From NCBI GenBank assembly GCA_015680685.1, contig MNCI01000958.1:375330-439329 (forward strand): a stretch of 64,000 nucleotides of DNA. Direction: 5' to 3'. Under the pieces are notes generated by a model. The model ran no database searches. It saw only the letters and a program-made list of their open reading frames with translations, and was not told the origin of the DNA. The stretch is from Gnetum montanum (Eukaryota > Streptophyta > Gnetopsida > Gnetales > Gnetaceae). Both the position numbers and the translations under genes were made by a program. The first letter of the stretch is position 1; each line of letters begins with the position of its first letter. This document shows, in pieces, positions 59,089 through 64,000 of the stretch.

Positions 59089-60984
59089 AAAACTTGTCCT
59101 TGAGTTCCTTACAATAATATCGAGAAGGTATGGGATTATTGACTCAAATGGAACTAATGGGATGACATGTGAACGGATCATCATTACAAGACTTGACAAA
59201 ACTGGTGTTCATGACAACAAGAGTGAACACCTTATTACATTGACATCAGGCCTTAGTTGGCAGCTAAGAAAGAGAAAGATAAAGAAGTGTTGCTGCTGCC
59301 GACACCAAGATTGCGTCTTTTGTTGTCCATCTGTAAGCGCACCATCGATCTTGCTCCTTGCATAGCTACTTCCAGCATTGCTCCATTCCAAATGTTCCTT
59401 CCAGATCCCCTCCGTTGTTGTATAATTACCATCTGCACACACAATACAATCTTATATTAGCAAGGGTAAATGAATCATCATGTAATTAATACCTTTCTTT
59501 GGTGTAAGTCCATTGGCTAGGTTGTGGTATGGCTGATTGGGGATTTGGAGATGTATTAATGGTGACTACTGAAGGTGTAGGGGTTAGGAAAAAATCAAAA
59601 AAATTGAAAAAATCGGGGCTAGGAGAAAATCGAAAAAATCGGGCCCCGTACCCCCATGACTAATCGCGAACCTCCGGTAGCGTTAGAATGGAGAAAGAAA
59701 AGGAATAAGAAAGATAGATAAAAAGGGACAACTATGAAATCGATGAAATGGATGTCAAGATGGAAATGAACAAAATAAAATTGATTGCAAGAAAGTTAAG
59801 GGAAAGAATTTAACTGGTGCACCAAATAGGAATGTTAGTGGGTCCTCCCCAAAGCAGGCTCATGCCCGTAATGCCTTGACAAACCCACATTCAAAGAGTC
59901 CATAGGCTCTGGGAATGTCCTTTGGAACAAGAGTTAAAGTCTTAACCCCAAGAATTTACCAAAAAGAAAACGATGTATCTACCAAAATATACACTAATGA
60001 TACAACCGGCAATGAGGTGAAGAATGGAGAGAAGGATGGAGAGAAGACAATGGAATGGGGTCTCAAGAACAAGGTGGTGTACAACCCCTTGTGTGTTTCA
60101 TGATTAATGTGACTTAGCAAATCTCATTCCAACTCCGGCCTCAAACCAACCACATCCAGTGACTTCGCATTAACACATTTGGCCGAACCATCCTTTGGAA
60201 TAACAAGAATGCATCTCCAAAGAGCCACTACCATTTCGATGAAACAAAGAGGAGAGAATGGGAAGCGAGAAGGGCCTTAGTTAGAGGGAACGTTTTTTGT
60301 TCCATAACCAGTGCTTGTAGTCGAATTTTATTTCGTCTAAGGGGTGTGCTTTAAATTCTCACTCTTTTTTTTTGTGTTTTGTATTTTTATGTGTGAGAAC
60401 CACACCATGCAAAGACTTTGTTATTTTTATTTGCTCAGCTTCCAATAATTGGGTAACGTCGAAGCCGTAAGAAAACTCAAGAATAAAACATCCAAGCACC
60501 CAAGAGAATGGTCAACACAAATGCATCAAGTTCCCTTGAAGTCATACCCTTTTCAATCCTTGAGTCCTTCCTTAGTTTGAGAAATGCCCAGTCATCGATT
60601 CATTAAAGTTCTTATTTAGAAAGGGACTGTACATTTCCAAGCCGAGAGAGACCATAGAAACTGGTGGATGGATGGATGAAGTGAGCTCATTGCCTGCCAT
60701 ATCAAAAGAAACATACCTTAGTATCAACATCATGACTTAAAGGTAAAAACCAAACATTAGCAATAAATAGAAACACAGTTCATACCATCATGAAGAACAC
60801 TTATTGGTTAACAAACTTACAAAGTGGATCACACACACACACACAAAATGAAAAAGTATAACGATGTTGTAAAACAAAAACAAGAAAAGTTAAAGAAATG
60901 TGTAAAAAAAAATGTGTAAGACAAAAGTGTGGAAAACAAAAATGTGTAAAAAAAAACTTAAAAAGAACTGAGGGCCTCCAATGA
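59089..60984 (-). other. 3' non-coding region of the minus-strand element
   Basis: Aligns inverted with 23850-25690. A second polypurine-like motif lies at 59650-59663 and a third at 61003-61017. An antisense (+) ORF of 62 codons is at 59915-60103. An (AC)n run is near 60830-60845. Confidence 0.75.
59915..60103 (+). other. Small antisense ORF shared with the complete element
   Basis: 62 codons, 'MSFGTRVKVLTPRIYQKEN...', counterpart of 24727-24912, with one extra codon and about eleven changed residues. Function unknown; it may be a chance open frame. Confidence 0.3.
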
Positions 60985-63900
60985 TTAGCATAGGTGGCCA
61001 TCTCCCCCATGACTAAATTGCAAGGGAGAGATCCAAAATAAAGAGCGAGGTTGCCCACTAGTGAAGGTGTAATTTGTGCTGGCTGTTGTGGGTTCATGAA
61101 AAGGTTTTGTTTGTTGTACATTAACCAATAATCTTTTATCCGGGCTGTTAGGCTTATATATCATCATGGCTCTAGAGGGGAAGGTTGCATGAATAATATA
61201 GGGTCCTTCCCACAATGTTTGAAATTTTGTACGTTGTGGTACATGCGTGGGATTCTAGTAAAGAACCTTGTCTCCTGGTTGGTACCTAAACCTTCGAATT
61301 CTTAAGTCATGACGCTATTTACTGTGTGCCTTGTGCAACACATTTTACGGGTGCAACCTTTCGCAAATTGATGCAATAAATTAACCACACCTTACCACCC
61401 CCAAGCTAATGGCCAAGCCGAGGTTACTAACTGGGAGATTACAAGAATATTAACGAGAACAATTAGCAAATTTAGGTGAGACTGGAGCATGAAACTGAAT
61501 GACGCTCTTTATTGGGAACTGAGATAAGTAAGAATGCTACTATACCAATTTATTTCCATGGGTTGATCATTTACTACACCGGCAAAGAGGGTTTCATCAG
61601 GAAAATGGTCAGATACAGCATATTCATCCTCTTTGCTATCCCAACGCAATCGAGATAGGTGATCTACGATTACATTCTTGGTGCCTTTGTGATCTACAAT
61701 TGTTAAATCAAACTCTTGAAGAATTACCAACCAACGTATGATATGTGGGCTAACCGTTGGCTTGTTCATAAGGAACCTAATTGCACTATGATCTGTATGG
61801 ATGTATACTTTGTAACCCAATACATAGTGCCTAAATTTGTCTAGTGCAAACACTACAACCATTAATTCCTTTTCTGTAGTTGTGTAGTTGAGTTGTGCAC
61901 CGGTGATACTCTTATTGGTACAGTGGATGTAATAAGGTCGTTTTTTTTTCATCTAATTGTGTCAATACAGCTCCTAAGGCGTAATTAGATGCATCAGTTA
62001 TGATATGGAATGGCCTGGACCAGTCAGGGGCTTGTAGAATGGGAGTTTCCACAAGCCTCTATTTGAGAGTTTGGAATGCTCGTTCACATTCCCTGGTCCA
62101 TTCGAATGGTGCATCTTTTTTCATTAATTCCACCAACGGCTTGGAAATTTTGGAGAAGTTCTCGATAAATCTCCTGTAGTAGCCAGTGTGTCCAAGGAAT
62201 GACCAAATGTCTTTGACAGTCTCTGGTTGTCAGGTAATTCCTTGGATAACTCTAATTTTTTCCGGATCCACCTCTATTCCTGATTGTAAAATTTTATGCC
62301 CCAGTACTACGCCCTCTTGAACCATCAAATGGCTCTTCTACCAGTTGAGCTCTAGGTTGGTTTCAACACATCATTTCAATACTTGCTCTAACCGGTCAAG
62401 GGCTTGATCAAAGCTCGTCCCATAAGTGGAGAAGTCGTCCATAAAGACTTCTACTCCGTTACCTATTTGTTGTTGAAATATGCTTAGAACTAATTGTTGG
62501 AATGTGGCAGGGGCATTGCACAAGCCAAAAGGCATTTGTTTGTATGCAAACATTCTCCAAGGACTGGTGAATGTTGTTTTGGCTTGGTCTTCTGGTGCGA
62601 TTCGTATTTGGTTGTACCCACTATACCCATCCAAAAACCTGTAATAGCGATACCCTGCTATAGTGTCTAAGACTTGGTCAAGAAATGGCAATGGGAAGTG
62701 ATCTTTGAATGTTTCCATATTCAATAGCCTAAATTCTATACATACCCTCCATTTGCCTCCTTTTTTTGGTACGATTACAAGAGGACTAACCCACTTGCTA
62801 TCAGCAATGGGGTAAATGAACCCAGCCTTGAGAAGTTGCTCTATCTCCTCTTTTACTATTTGTTTTAACTTCAGGTTCAATCGCCTCTGTGGTTGCTTGT
62901 GAGGCTTCATGGAGGGGTCCATGTAAATCCTATGCTGGCATAGCCTAGGATCTATTCCGGTTATCTTGGGGTATGACCAGGCAAAGGCTTTTGACCATTT
63001 ATTAATGACCTTCAATAGGCTTTTCTTTTGCTTGGGGATAATTTTTGCGTTGACATTTACCGGTTTTCCATTTTCAAGGGTCATGTATTCCAAACCGGTG
63101 GGCAATGGTTTTAGGTCTAGGGGCTCTTGTCTAAATTCCTTAGGAATCTCCAACTTCCCCCAGTTAATGTTTTCAGAGTTAAGGGCTAGAAGTTGGCAAC
63201 GGGCTTGCTCTAATACATTTGTGCTTTCAATGTAAGCACTAGTTATCCCCTCAGTTAGTTCCATGCATGTTATTGAGTTGCTCCCTGGATCAGCCATAAG
63301 CCACTGGGTGTCTTCTTGTTGTGTGGCTGCTACATATAGGCACTTTTGTATGTCAATATCTTGTGCACACTGATTGCATGCAGGCAATGTTAAGCTTCAC
63401 ATCACCCATGATTTTTGCATGCAATGGCACCCTGTGTCACCATATGCGATGCATGGAACTCTCTTCCTCTCAATCTTCCCAAAAGTATTTTTCTTGGATA
63501 TTTCTAGGAAAAGATTGCGGATTCCATGGCATGCATCAATTGTGCTTAGCCATGCCCTTCCCATTATTATTGGGAAATCCCCCTTGTCATTATTTATTTG
63601 GATCACTAGGAAATTAGTTGGGTATGACCAACCACCCATGGCGGTAACAATATCCTTAACTTATCCCAAAGGAACAGTGATGGACTGGTTAGCCAACTCT
63701 AAGCGAATATTCCTCTTCTTGAGGGGAGGCAAGTTCCAGGCTTTATACAATTCTTGTGAGATTAAGTTGACTCTTGAACTTGAGTTAAGAAGAGCCTTGT
63801 GTGGTTCATTTCCAGTGACCTAAAGGTAGATTAAGGGGCTTCCAGGATTAGATAATTTCTTGGGAAGATGGCCTACCTTGATCCAGTCGGTTACGGTATG

Positions 63901-63999
63901 TGTTAACATAACTGTGTGCATTGGGCACGTCTTTTTGTTTGAAGGGGTTCCCGAACCCTTATTTGGTATGGTAGTGTTTTGATGTTTAACTGCTTGTGA
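60985..63999 (-). pseudogene. Pol of the minus-strand element, rearranged
   Basis: From the right edge: protease text (63640-63790) reads 'SSSRVNLISQEL' where the family has DSGSRVNLISQEL, so the catalytic Asp is lost. Then comes a long open stretch (62371-63387) through the linker and RT, with 'VPKKGGKWRVCIEFRLLN', 'FLDGYSGYNQI', 'MPFGLCNAPATF' and the active site 'FMDDFSTYG'. A TGA stop is at 62368-62370. RNase H (61509-61952) has 'YVLGYKVYIHTDHSAIRFLM'; a run of nine A/T at about 61943-61951 coincides with a frame change before it. The integrase core is missing except for a piece inverted at 61338-61510. The integrase tail 'WEGPYIIHATFPSRAMMIYK' ends the gene near 60985. This copy keeps the protease-RT junction that the complete element lost. 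Confidence 0.88.
61338..61510 (+). repeat. Inverted integrase fragment within the minus-strand element
   Basis: On + it reads 'THFTGATFRKLMQ', 'PPSANGQAEVTN'-region text and 'WSMKLNDAL', matching 23095-23285 on +, while both flanks read pol on the minus strand. About 20 bp present in the other copy ('gcaacacttaggggttgaac') are missing inside it. Confidence 0.85.
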
Positions 64000-64000
64000 G

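Larger units (their letters stand above)
58243..64000 (-). mobile_element. Athila/Tat-type element on minus strand, 5' part beyond window
   Basis: The 3' LTR (58243-59070), polypurine tract, 3' non-coding region, integrase end, RNase H, RT and protease follow in minus order up to the window edge. It inserted into the gag of the element at 57036; the left flank is ACGAT (58238-58242), whose partner should lie right of the window. It carries an inverted integrase fragment and lacks most of the integrase. Confidence 0.9.

Overview
This is nuclear DNA from a seed plant with a very repeat-rich genome, most likely a gymnosperm. That guess rests on one protein-coding host gene with multi-kilobase introns (one of 13.9 kb carrying a whole retrotransposon), sitting in layers of old LTR retrotransposons. 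A run of 326 N shows that the source is a draft scaffold. No bacterial, organellar, rRNA, tRNA or CRISPR feature was seen.

Layout, left to right. Bases 1-9029 are the 3' two thirds of an Athila/Tat-type Ty3-gypsy element on +: decayed pol, a long non-coding stretch, a decayed extra ORF (plant-transposon-protein-like domain plus coiled coil) and the 3' LTR. Bases 9335-9702 hold a stray chromovirus-type RT fragment. Bases 12881-28130 are an old, badly decayed chromovirus on +. It was hit twice: a solo Athila/Tat-type LTR (14640-15469) sits in its protease, and a complete 9.6 kb Athila/Tat-type element (16938-26532, target duplication TTGTG) sits in its RNase H.

Bases 28926-47013 are the host gene, a receptor-like cytoplasmic kinase of the PTI1-like/At3g15890 type. 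It has four exons that join in frame to 378 codons, and all catalytic motifs are present. Intron 2 holds a Tnt1-like Ty1-copia element (32679-37697) in sense orientation. About 850 bp after the stop lies a complete chromovirus on - (47860-54655, target duplication AAAAT) with an open gag and a broken pol. Bases 56646-64000 are a three-layer nest of Athila/Tat-type pieces: an LTR fragment on -, then an element on + with LTR, primer site and the first 59 gag codons, then an element on - that runs off the window.

The Athila/Tat-type copies form one family: LTRs TGATG...CATCA, a tRNA-Asp-type primer site, FMDDF-type RT, and a U3 with clustered GATATC palindromes just before the TATA box. They show several unusual rearrangements: a 3'-terminal segment copied into pol, an inverted integrase piece, a repeat-flanked deletion in pol, and a polypurine-tract-like motif that recurs three times per element. 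The only gene likely to serve the plant is the kinase.
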